Of a stretch of 64,000 nucleotides of DNA, positions 1 to 18,126 are shown piece by piece. Each line of letters begins with the position of its first letter. Position 1 is the stretch's first letter. The DNA is taken from assembly GCF_037975245.1 (NCBI RefSeq), contig NC_092569.1, positions 4,612,501 to 4,676,500 of the forward strand, written 5' to 3'. The DNA comes from Apostichopus japonicus (lineage: Eukaryota > Echinodermata > Holothuroidea > Aspidochirotida > Stichopodidae). Below the pieces are notes generated by a model. It ran no database searches and had not been told where the DNA came from. It saw only the letters and a program-made list of their open reading frames with translations. The translations under genes and the position numbers were made by a program.

Positions 1-1149
1 CTAACATCAGAAGCACTGTACGGTCTGTCAAATGAAGAGGGCGTTTGGACAAAACAGCAAAGGGGAAAGTACCTGTAATCATCGATCATGCCATGCATCG
101 TATCATTTTTGCCTAACGACCAAACGACCCGTGCCTGGCGTCAGAAGGTGTCAATCCGTTCCTTCGTACCCTGGTTAGGGAAATTACTGAACTGGTAAAG
201 CCATGATTGCTAAATGGAATACTTTATTGTAGCTGAAATAACCATAAAAAGGACGATTATTTGAGGTATTAGGCAGAACGATCATCGATTCATCAATGTA
301 CTTATGGAATAAGGTTAGTTCTTTTCAATGGCATTCTTCAAGTTTAAACCATTCTGTGTCTAGCGTAGGCTGAGGGCATAACATACTGTTAATGTTAAAC
401 TTGAAGCATAGGCTAGACCTACCCTAACTTAGAATAGTTATAGGCCTGGTGTATCACAATACAAATTACATGTTGACTTACGTAATAATCCTCACTCAAG
501 GTAACCATGTATGTATTTTACAATAAACACTCTGTAACAATGTATATTCTCTTACACAAAAATTATATTTTTCTATGACAAGAATATATTTATCCTCTAA
601 GAGAAAAAAAAAAAAAAATTCTCTAAGAGAAAATATATGTAGGCCTATATATTCTCCCCCCCCCCCCCCAAAATATACATTTCAGTTAATTTAATACCAG
701 TTCCATAACAGTTTAGCTGCCTTGGACATTTTAAAAAGCTCTCGCTGTAGATCGCAGGAAGTATGAGCTGTGCAAGTGACTTTTCCACGCTTTGCAAGGC
801 TAGGCAAATTGATTACGTAACCTTTAAAGGTGAAGAAGTGGGCAGTGGCGAAAAATGAACGGAAGTCTTACTACAGGGGGTATTTTCAAATGTTGAAATT
901 CTGGTACAGAAAAATCCTTTTCTCCAACAAAATATAAAAATTCTGTAAACAGAAAATATACATATATTGAATACATTATATTCTTATAAATTATATTCTT
1001 TGTAAGACAAAAAAACATGTATTCTCAAACTAATTCTGTAAGAAAAATATATTCTGTACGAAAAATATATTCTGTAAGAAAAATATATATGCTATACATA
1101 GTACGGAGCGGAGTGCCAATTGAGATGTTTTGTTGTTCATATATATATA

Positions 1150-1190
1150 GCGGGAGGCCCGTGGTTCGAATCCCGGTGGAGGCTGAAAGT
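1150..1190 (+). repeat. tRNA-like B-box, probable SINE fragment
   Basis: The sequence carries a pol III B-box core, GGTTCGAATCCC, inside a small hairpin like a tRNA T-arm. No matching A-box or cloverleaf is visible upstream, so this is not a functional tRNA. It is most likely the broken head of a tRNA-derived SINE that ends in the neighbouring TA tract. Confidence 0.35.
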
Positions 1191-1230
1191 TTTTTCACTG
1201 TTCTTGATTTTCCAACTCATTACGATTTTC

Positions 1231-1233
<3 letters not shown>

Positions 1234-1276
<43 letters not shown>
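1234..1276. repeat. (TA)n microsatellite
   Basis: An uninterrupted TA dinucleotide tract of about 43 bp, lying some 40 bp before the hAT element that starts at 1317. Confidence 0.95.
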
Positions 1277-1279
<3 letters not shown>

Positions 1280-2255
1280 TGGATATATGTGTACATAGCA
1301 TCAATGAATCCCAAAGCAGGGTTGTTGATTTTTTTTATTTTTTTAAAAAAATCAAAAAAATCGGATTTTTTTGATTTAAATCAGATTTTTTTGATTTAAA
1401 TCGGATTTTTTTGATTTTTTTAAAACCACATTTCAGTTGGACCCCATTGTTGCCTACATTATCACATATATGCACCCATATCCACCCAGATCATTATATC
1501 CCCACATTGGGGATATTATGGTGTTGATCACTTTCAATCTGACCACATGTGACCCACTGCAGTGGCCATTTAATTCATCCAATTTGAACAAAACAAATGA
1601 GAGCAACGTATGGTGGTACCAAAAGTTGGTGGTGATCTCATATAGTTCCTGATATTCTCCCATTTGGCTTTTAAACACACTGTGATTGCTATGATGTGGG
1701 GATATACGTTGGCGGTTTAACGCCAGCTGATGTCTAGTTTTAATATATAAGCCTTATAGGCCTATAATATATTCAGAATACTTTGCAGGCTAATTAAACC
1801 TGGGCCTCAATCAATTTCCCATTGAACACACATGACCTAAGGCTACTGCAAGTCTAAGAATACCAATTCCAGTCATTCACTTGGGGAGCTTGTTTGTGCA
1901 AGCACTGTGGGCCTAACACTTCATAGTTTATCCATCAATATACACAGGAAATACATTCTGGTCCACTCCACTAGTGATAATTGGAGATTACACTAACACC
2001 TATTGTATTCTGGGGTGTTGTTTGAGCACTTGACTTATGAATTGAAGTGTCATGACTCATGCCTAAGACACCTTGTCCATTGGGCCTATTGATTGTGCCA
2101 TGGATGGAGGTACCTCCATAATTGTACACAGATCACATAGTGACCACTAGTCATCCAGTGAGCTCATTGCACTATATCATAATCACATGGACATAGCAGA
2201 ACATTGCCAAGCCTTAGTCTTATCATATCTCAGCTAGAACACACCTAAATACAGT

Positions 2256-2591
2256 ATGTCTGGTAGGAAACAGGATGCCATTTGGCATCATTTCAAGAAA
2301 ATACCATCCAATACCATGACTGGGTGCCGTGCGAAGTGTAACAACTGTGGGCATGAATTGCAAGGTCTTGTGAAGAGGATGAAAATTCACTACAACAAGT
2401 GCTCAGGGAAGGAAGATGAAGGTGGTGCAAGTACTTCAACGCCTGCTCATGGGGATACAACTGGATACAATGAAAGGAATGGTCACCTCCTGTCTATCAC
2501 CACTGAGTTGTGCCGCAACAAAACCAACCATGCAATACATCACTCAATATATCATATGCATGCATACAACTTTCATGGCATCAAAATATAG
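2256..2591 (+). CDS. BED zinc-finger fragment of a hAT transposase
   Basis: The 111-codon frame starts with a BED-type finger: Trp10 and Phe13 in a WHHF motif, then Cys28-x2-Cys31 and His45-x3-Cys49, the usual BED spacing. In hAT transposases this N-terminal domain binds transposon ends. The catalytic RNase H-like core and the C-terminal dimerisation region are absent; after about residue 60 the frame is low complexity. It lies wholly inside the hAT element and is followed by an AATAAA at 2768-2773, so a short DNA-binding-only protein could be made. It could equally be a dead remnant of an internally deleted autonomous copy. Whether it is expressed cannot be seen here. Confidence 0.7.
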   Translation: MSGRKQDAIWHHFKKIPSNTMTGCRAKCNNCGHELQGLVKRMKIHYNKCSGKEDEGGASTSTPAHGDTTGYNERNGHLLSITTELCRNKTNHAIHHSIYHMHAYNFHGIKI

Positions 2592-2767
2592 CAAACTACA
2601 TTCCTGATTTTGTAGGGTTTAGCTACAAATTCCAGCGTAATGAGTATGGAAATTTAGTGTGTGAACGAACTACAGTGTACAGTATGTCTGGTTCAAGTAA
2701 TCTAGGCCTAGTAATTCTGGTACCACAGAGACTGGAAATAATGAGGGGGGTAGCCTGAATGTCTTAC

Positions 2768-2773
2768 AATAAA
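2768..2773 (+). terminator. Candidate polyadenylation signal inside the hAT element
   Basis: A canonical AATAAA about 180 bp after the stop of the BED-finger frame and still inside the element. It would end a transcript of that frame before the right subterminal repeats. Confidence 0.35.
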
Positions 2774-3449
2774 TTATTGTGTGTACTCTAATATAGAATT
2801 GGTGATTTGCAATGATTTCAAGCAACTATTCACATAAAAAATGGAAAAGTAGTAAAAGTGATTTAAATCAGTGATTTTTTTGAAAAAAATCATCTGATTT
2901 AAATCGCGATTTAAATCAGTGATTTTAATCAAGGTGATTTAAATCAAACAACCCTGTCCCAAAGTGACTCATATTTTATCATGGTTTGCTATTTACAGTA
3001 CCTCCCTATCCCTCACAAATTCTTACCTAATAATTAGGCTCACCAGTCCTAGAATATCAAAATTTGAGCCCTTTTCTATTAAAAAATAACAGTGCCTACT
3101 GTAAACTAAAGCTACAATTGAGCAAACATGTGTCTCCACTGGCAAATCGCAAAATCCAGTTGGCATTTAGCCAGTGAATCGCCTGACTTTTGAGGCCTAC
3201 TCACTATCATATGCTTCATACTTTGTAAGAGCATCTATACAGCCTTTTAGTTTAGTTTGACGACATTCCAAAGCTCCGACGTCATAATACAAATCAGTCG
3301 CCTATTTTCATAGTCTTCAGTACATGATTACAGTAGTTAAGTGTGAAGTCGTAAAAAATGTGAACAATCAGCCTAAAAGTTGCAGAATTAACTTAAAAGT
3401 AAGAAACGTACATGTGTGGTGGTGTAAAGTTCATATTTGGTATAATAGT

Positions 3450-4848
3450 CAGGGTTGGCATTTTCCCGGGGAAAAACCTGTTTTTCCCACTAAGCGGTAA
3501 AAACCAGGTAAAAACCGGGAAAAACTGGTAAATACCGGTAAAAACCGCCTCCGTCTCGAAAACTAGTATTAATTGTCCGTAAAATGCAGGGTCATCAGTA
3601 GGCACGATATTGTTTCATGACAGGCATATTTTATTGAATATGGAAGTTTCTTAGCTTCATTTTGAGCTATTTTATCACATTCTTATTCGACTTTTTGTGG
3701 AAAAAGGAGTATTTTTCGTATTGCACATGTATAGTTATTCTGTCACGATCTCTTAACAGTATGCATTGCCTATTGCCCAAACCATTATAGGTCTACACTG
3801 GGACATTCACCCCTCCTAAATTCTTCAGGCCTATTATGTGGCATGAACAGCGGAGGATAGAACGAAGTGGCGAACCATGGCATCCAAAGCCTCAAAGGGA
3901 CAAGGAACCATATAATAATATAATATTATGTGCTCAGACAGTTCATTCCATTAATACAGTAGGCAACAGTCTATTGAGGTGAACTTCAATCCAGGGGGCT
4001 CAATAGAAACTGCTTTGAAACTTTGTAAGGCACATGGGCCCAATTAAAGTATTAAACGCACAATGGCCCTATGGAGCCATTCACACAACCAAACTGTTTA
4101 CCTTGATGCAAACATGGTCCAATTATTATACAACTTCATGCATGAGTGATTAAACACTTTGAGGTGGACAGGTGAGGTGATACTGGGCACTTCCTGTGTA
4201 TAGGCTAACTGAAGAGGTAGGAGTATCAACAACACATGTAACTGTTCCAATTGTTACTTATTCTCAAATTAGTTGATGTCACAACAGTCACTTAGTACAG
4301 TGCCTATAAGCAATATAAGCATAGTACAGTGCCTAGTGCGAAGTGTGAACAGAGTACAATATATCGCAGACATGAAGTGATCGTTCTTGGATGTGAATCA
4401 TCATTTGGATCTGAGCGGACTAATGTGGCATGTATAATATGACGAACCATAGCCCTAGGAGGCACCAACAGTTTGATACGAGTCCATTCTCTAGATAATG
4501 GAATTATGCATCTCGATAGGAAAATAAAGTTGGTTGATTTGAGCATCCAATATATAATTTATTTGAATTATTTATAATAGTCTAATCGGTAAACTCACAA
4601 GTTATAGATCATAGCTGTTCTTTGGATGTAACCCAACCCCCTACCATAAGATGCCATTTTCTTGTAGATTCTATGCTCCTCCACAAGTTCCACATGAGTT
4701 TTGAGGAATTCTATATAATTTGAGGTTTTTCCCGGTTTTTCCCAGTTTTTCCCACTTAAATGTGGGAAAAACCTCCCGGTAAAAACCGGTAAAAAACCTG
4801 TTTTTACCGGGGCGGTAAAAACCGCCCGGTAAAAACCGGCCAACCCTG
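3450..4848. mobile_element. Second non-autonomous hAT-type transposon (MITE-like) with 8-bp TSD
   Basis: Both ends read CAGGGTTGGC inward, and the flanking octamer ATAATAGT is present at 3442-3449 and 4849-4856, a perfect target-site duplication of hAT length. The subterminal 120-160 bp on each side are packed with self-complementary GGTTTTTACC / GGTAAAAACC and TTTTTCCC motifs. No domain or convincing coding frame lies inside; short frames in the ends only translate the repeats. The first eight terminal bases match those of the element at 1317-2956, but the subterminal motif is different, so it is a related yet distinct family. Confidence 0.9.
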
Positions 4849-4856
4849 ATAATAGT

Positions 4857-6457
4857 GAGTACAGTGTTGTCCTACTTTGCAGAGGTCAAAGGTTAATTTA
4901 AGTCAACAGAGGTCAAAGTCTAAAACCTTGTAAACTGAATTAACTCCGATAGTAAAGCTTAAATGAACTTCATAACGTACTTAGAATGTTGATCCACCCC
5001 AAGAAAGTTCAAGAAATGAACTGGTTTTGTGAGTGCCAAAGGTCATTTGAAGTCAATAGATTTAAAGTCTGAACTCATTTTAAAAAAGAGAAAGTTAGTC
5101 CAGTTTTGTAGACCTTGGATAAAAATGTTGATTCTTGGTACTGTTGCATTGTTCAAAGAGAAATTAACACTATTAACACTATTCTAAACTGTTTAATTTT
5201 TTCCCCGATCTAAGACAACGCACAATATCAGTATATCATTGTCATAGTGCATGAACCATTTAGCCTGCATTTATTTCCCTGAATCCTTCCCCGCATCCCC
5301 CCCCCCCCCCCTCTTAAGTGAAGTGAATAGAAGTTTTCAAAAAGGAGACAAATCAATCATGCCAGCTCTAAATATTAGACCCCTTAATTCATTCTGCTTG
5401 AGTTTATTTTAAAGTTAGATTGTACAGTATGTCACTTGACAACATCTTTGAAGCCTATCCAATTCAATTCATGATCTGGTTATTGGAGCCCTAGTTCTGC
5501 ATACTTCATATTTTTTGTTTCTGTGCTGCCTAGATCTTCTGTAAGGGAGAGCTCTCAATGCTTTACAGTAGTACCATCTCAACTGAGCTTTTCTTTTGAG
5601 TTTTTGTGTTGAAGTCAATCTCTGTATTTTAATGTACATTTATATTGGTTGTTTAGAAACAAAACTTCTTTTGCCATATTCCTGAATTTGATTCTCTGTG
5701 ATCAAAATAAAGGTTTTTAGACATGTTGCAAACAGTTATAATATAATTGCTGAAATGATACCCTCATACAGGTCTCGTTTGTCTTTTCGATCTCATGAAG
5801 GTAAAATGTCAGTCAAATTTGTCTGGTGCCATAGTACGGTAGGCCTGCACATGTAAATGAAACATATAGTCTCCCGAAAGTTACAGTATATAACTTTGCA
5901 ACATTTGATGAATGAAAGAATTCTTAAATTTATTCAAAACTGACATGTGGTCGCCACATGTACCTTCGTTTTACTAACGAAACAATTTTCTTGTCTTCAA
6001 CTGCAATGATCACAAGTTAATCATCATCATGCACCTATAGAGCTCTCTATTACACTACTGTGTACATGTATGCGCATTTGTTTTCTTAAAGTGTGTACCT
6101 ATATCATAGAAACAGTCGTCATGCGAACGATCCGATCGATAAAACCATGACTCATCTTGAACACCTATAAATGCGCACAAACAAAGAAAACTTATTCTTT
6201 CTATGTTTATTTTATTGACAATTGCTTCACAGATTTCAAGGGTGTTCTTTCAGATTTTCAGAATACTATATTATTTTCTAACCTTTGGTAATGGTAGGAA
6301 AACAAAAGAGTTGTGTTCTCTAACTGGCTGTTGAAAAGCCTTGGCAGCTACAGATATAATCATATGCACCGCATAAAAATTGCTTTCTTAGTGAATATGT
6401 GACGAGTAAAATGGAGTGGTTTACTAAATGTAGACACAAAACCCAACCATCATTGAT

Positions 6458-6509
<52 letters not shown>

Positions 6510-7797
6510 GTGGTTTAGATGCTATAATCCGAGTCACACCGGCCATATCACTTTAATGATGTGTTAGTATGCTATCAATACTTTTATGGGGCATGTGACT
6601 CTATTTAAAATTAACAACTTTAGGCTTAAGATATCCAAAAGACAGTTCTTCATCAAAGGGGCACATTTATTTGCCAGTAAGGGCACATTTGCTATTTTGG
6701 GAAAATAGTGGAGGTGGGGGGGAGGGCACATGCCCCCAGTGCCCCTGGCTCCTACCCCCTGTGTGTATCCCCTTTTAAGTATGTTGCAATGTCCAAAAAC
6801 TCTTACATAGCATCAGTGATGAGGAATTTGTTAAAACATTTTTAATTAGTTCTCTCTTCTTTTTTTCTTTTTTAATGACATTCTTCTTCTATTGTTTTAA
6901 CTTAAATTAGCTTAAATTTCTTTCAGGATTATCCCTAAATATAGAAAGATCAAAACTGGTCAAATTACAGCATATATACCATACATAGCAGCCTCAGAAC
7001 ATTTTTTTTCTAGACTGAGGCAAGGATCTTCTGATTTGAATTGAATGAAGAAAAATACTTTTGAGGACAAATCAGTTAACAGAAAAGTATATATGAGATA
7101 TTGTAAAGAAAGATGGAAAGCTGAAGGACATTATTGGCTTAAAGAACCATATTTGGCACCCTGCCAATTGGGAACATTTAAATACTGTATATGCTAATAC
7201 CACTCTATACTCTCCTCCCATATCATGCTTCAAATCACTCATAATGACAGTACAAACAGTTCCTACCCCTTTTTCTGATAGAAACAGGATAGATTCATTA
7301 CTGTTCATACTGTCAATATGAGCTAAAAAAGAAGGACATTAAAATACAGTATGGAAAAACAAGTATATTTGGAATTTTTTGAGCTATCTTTTGACATGAT
7401 GCTAACATTAAGAGGCGGTTCTGTATGGGGTGTCGTGTCTATTATATCATGCATTAATTGCATTATCTAACGCAATTATATATACAATTAATACAAATTG
7501 TTTACGTAATTTATGGACCAAACTCTGCTTACACAATGATGTGTCATGGTTAACAGTCTACCATCATAAAAACCTCAGTAAGGAAGCACTTGAGAGTCTT
7601 TAAGAAGATTTAAATTTTCTTTCTTTTTTCTGCCAGTTGTGTACTTGACAGAACCAGCAACATATAAACAGAGAGGGGTTAAGTGACTTTGTGTAACAAA
7701 GATATTCCAGAGAAATGATTGTATATAGTAAAGTATTTAGAACTACACAGAGAGAATGCATGTGATTTTTAGAGTCACCTTTCCATTATATTGATTT
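4857..7797. other. Intergenic stretch without a recognisable gene
   Basis: No coding or RNA gene is recognised. It holds a C run near 5299-5310, a TA tract at 6460-6503, and a G- and C-rich low-complexity patch around 6660-6770 containing imperfect GGGCACAT repeats. Open frames are short and AT-rich. Confidence 0.6.
6460..6503. repeat. (TA)n microsatellite
   Basis: An uninterrupted TA dinucleotide tract of about 43 bp. Confidence 0.95.
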
Positions 7798-8125
7798 GTA
7801 GGACATACAATTGGTCAGTCCAAGTCTAAGAACTTCAGGTAGGTCATTTTGGTTGTGATTCTTAAAGTCATTCTGTTGCTGTGCAGGATATGACATTGGT
7901 CATTCCAAATCTAAGAGTTCAGGTAGGTCATTTTGCTTCAGTGATTCTTAAAGTTAGCTTCCATTCTATTGCTTTGTAGGATATTAAATTGGTCATTCCA
8001 AATCTAAGAAATTCAGGTACTGTAGGTCATTTTGCTTAAGTGATTCTTAAAGTTAGCTTCGATTCTACTGAGCATTTGTAGGACATTGCATTGGTCTGTC
8101 TAAATCTAAGAAATTAAGGTAAGCC
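7790..8125 (+). repeat. Four tandem mini-exon-like units flanked by splice consensus
   Basis: Four related cores of 36-37 bp lie at 7802-7838, 7887-7922, 7980-8016 and 8082-8118. Each is preceded by TGTAG or TGCAG and followed by GT (GTAGGT twice, GTACTG, GTAAGC), and each carries a TTGGTC...AAGTCTAAGA-like core. The intervening 48-65 bp are also alike (TAGGTCATTTT...GATTCTTAAAGT), so the whole is a tandem duplication of an 85-100 bp unit. Unit length is not a multiple of three and no long frame runs through, so they are unlikely to be protein coding. They lie 1.2 kb upstream of the SQLE start codon on the same strand and could be alternative 5' UTR exons, or simply a decayed repeat. Confidence 0.6.
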
Positions 8126-9140
8126 ACTTTTGTTGTTTTGTTAAAAGTTTTTAAAACTATTAAATATTATTATTACTTCTAAGAGGAACTGTATTTTCCT
8201 TTTTTCCCTGCCAAAATGTCTAATGAGTTTGCTGTAATGTAATATATTCTGTTACAATTAAACAACAGAAAGTTATTTTAAAACTGAATTTAAAGATGTT
8301 AACTTGCAGACTTTATTCATGAAAATTATTTCTGTGTTTTCTCTATGACAAAAGACTGCATTACAATTTACTTACACAATTCATTTATGCAGGCAATTTC
8401 ATATCAAAGTTAATATCAAATAAAGCCAATTTTAAAAACCTTTTTTTGTTTTCTTTGCCTGAAACCTTGCTGTTCTTTTGTAGTAAATATCACGCAGGGC
8501 TGTTTTAAAAAACCTGATAGGACAGTGGTTATATTCCTAAGAGCGACATAGTAGATTGTCTCAAATTGTACATCAAAGTTATTGCTTGTCCTAAATCGTG
8601 TACCGAGTGTATGTACAGTACAGTGTACAGTCAAGTGCAGTGTAAAGTCTAACAGACTACTGTCTGTACATATTCATCAGAAAGACAGAGGTCCTGATAC
8701 TACTGTAACTGAAGCAACCTATTGATGTAGTGCAACAATGGGAACCATGCTTCCCTTGTCTGTCTAATTTACTTCTTGCTTCAGTTTTTCAAATTTTGTA
8801 GGCTATGACTGTGGATTACTCATTGTATATTATATGTGGTAGCTACAAAAGAAGTAGAATAAACCCCAAAATCTTGAAGCTAAAAGAGGACGCCTTATCC
8901 ACAAGTGTTTTCATTTATAAATTATGTATAGTAGGTCTAGCACAATGATTTCTGGTAGTACTTAAACTTAAAATCTTGGAATTGCACTTAAAAAGCCACC
9001 TGCTGTGTAACTTCATTCGTGATTAGTTTTCCTTGCTATGCTTTTAGTGTACGTAGTGTGTGGAGGCCGACACTGTCTTGTCAGTACAAAACAATGATAT
9101 CAAACTAAAGTATGATATCGATAACTTGGCTCTTATTTCA
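8126..9140. other. Upstream flank of SQLE, no gene recognised
   Basis: AT-rich sequence without a recognisable coding frame. It should hold the SQLE promoter and 5' UTR exon(s), but no TATA box, sterol-response element or first-exon donor can be assigned with confidence. A plausible 3' splice site (TCTTATTTCAG) ends at 9141. Confidence 0.4.
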
Positions 9141-9141
9141 G

Positions 9142-9180
9142 ATGATTATAAGCCACCTTCAACGTAAAAACCGTTGCTGA
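9142..9180 (+). promoter_or_regulatory. Possible upstream ORF in SQLE leader
   Basis: An ATG directly after a plausible 3' splice site opens a 12-codon frame closed by TGA at 9178-9180. It is in the same frame as the SQLE start at 9289, so the stop also rules out a longer N-terminus within this exon. Any translational role is inference. Confidence 0.3.
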
Positions 9181-9288
9181 AGCAACTTGGAAATCTTTCG
9201 CTGGGAGACGAGATCAACAACATCCTTCATCACCTCCGGTAGCCGAGGCTGCTTCCAGCGAGAGTTTTGGACGGAGACGGCTTGCGCT

Positions 9289-17536
<8,248 letters not shown>

Positions 17537-18126
17537 AAGAAAATCGTCTTTCCGTTTTGCAATATTTTTCTTTGTTTGTCTGTCTGCCGCTGGTTTGGTC
17601 GGTCTGCAGCTGGTAGAAGTTTCTCATCTTTAAGAGAGTCTTTTAATATCTAATATTAATTTCTCTATCCATGCATTGTGTTTTGTTTTGATTGCACACT
17701 AAAATATTATCCAAAGTGAAGTAGTTTAGATTTAATAGCAAATTAAAAAAAAAACATTCCTTAGCATATGTGTTTTTGATAGCTTACAGTAATGAGATTT
17801 TATCTTGAAAATCATTCTGTTTATTCACCCTGGCTTTGTGTGAAAAAAAAAATGTGGATATTTTTTTATAAATCAAACAGTAAAATCTTCTTTAAAACTT
17901 ATCCAAATGAATATCTATATATTAATATATAAATATATGACTCTCTATGGCTGAAAGATAGATGCACACAGTACTGTTTGTGACCGTAGCGATTTTATTT
18001 ATTTATTTTTTCCACTTTGAAAAAAATGAAATGAAGGGATATATATTTTCTTAGATCATGTTTAAATAAAAAACAGTTATGAGGTTGATTCTTTGAACTC
18101 TAGAGGCTCTTTTCTTTGGAAATAAA
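17537..18126 (+). other. SQLE: SQLE 3' UTR and candidate poly(A) signals
   Basis: AT-rich sequence following the SQLE stop codon. The first canonical AATAAA hexamers in this stretch lie at 18065-18070 and 18121-18126, implying a 3' UTR of about 530-600 nt if used. Confidence 0.4.

Larger units (their letters stand above)
1..1316. other. Intergenic stretch without a recognisable gene
   Basis: No open frame here looks like a gene. Visible content is an A run and a C run near 605-670, three tandem copies of an ATTCTGTAAGAAAAATAT-like unit around 1030-1088, a TA dinucleotide tract at 1234-1276, and a tRNA-like T-arm/B-box (GGTTCGAATCC) near 1160. The short open frames over 1017-1374 are low-complexity translations of the TA tract. 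Confidence 0.6.
1317..2956 (+). mobile_element. Non-autonomous hAT-type transposon with intact ends and 8-bp TSD
   Basis: The left end begins CAGGGTTGTTGATTT and the right end, read on the other strand, begins CAGGGTTGTTTGATTT, so the termini are inverted repeats. The 8 bp outside each end are identical: TCCCAAAG at 1309-1316 and at 2957-2964. Eight-base duplications and CAG-type termini are hallmarks of the hAT superfamily. Both subterminal regions contain several copies of the palindrome GATTTAAATC (about 1375-1410 and 2860-2945), as expected for transposase-binding subterminal repeats. At 1640 bp it is too short for a full hAT transposase. Its only recognisable coding content is a BED zinc finger at 2256-2591. 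The perfect duplication suggests fairly recent insertion. Confidence 0.9.

Noticed and set aside
4304-4546. Minus-strand 80-codon frame inside the second hAT element
   Set aside because: No domain or similarity to transposases is visible; the element appears non-coding.
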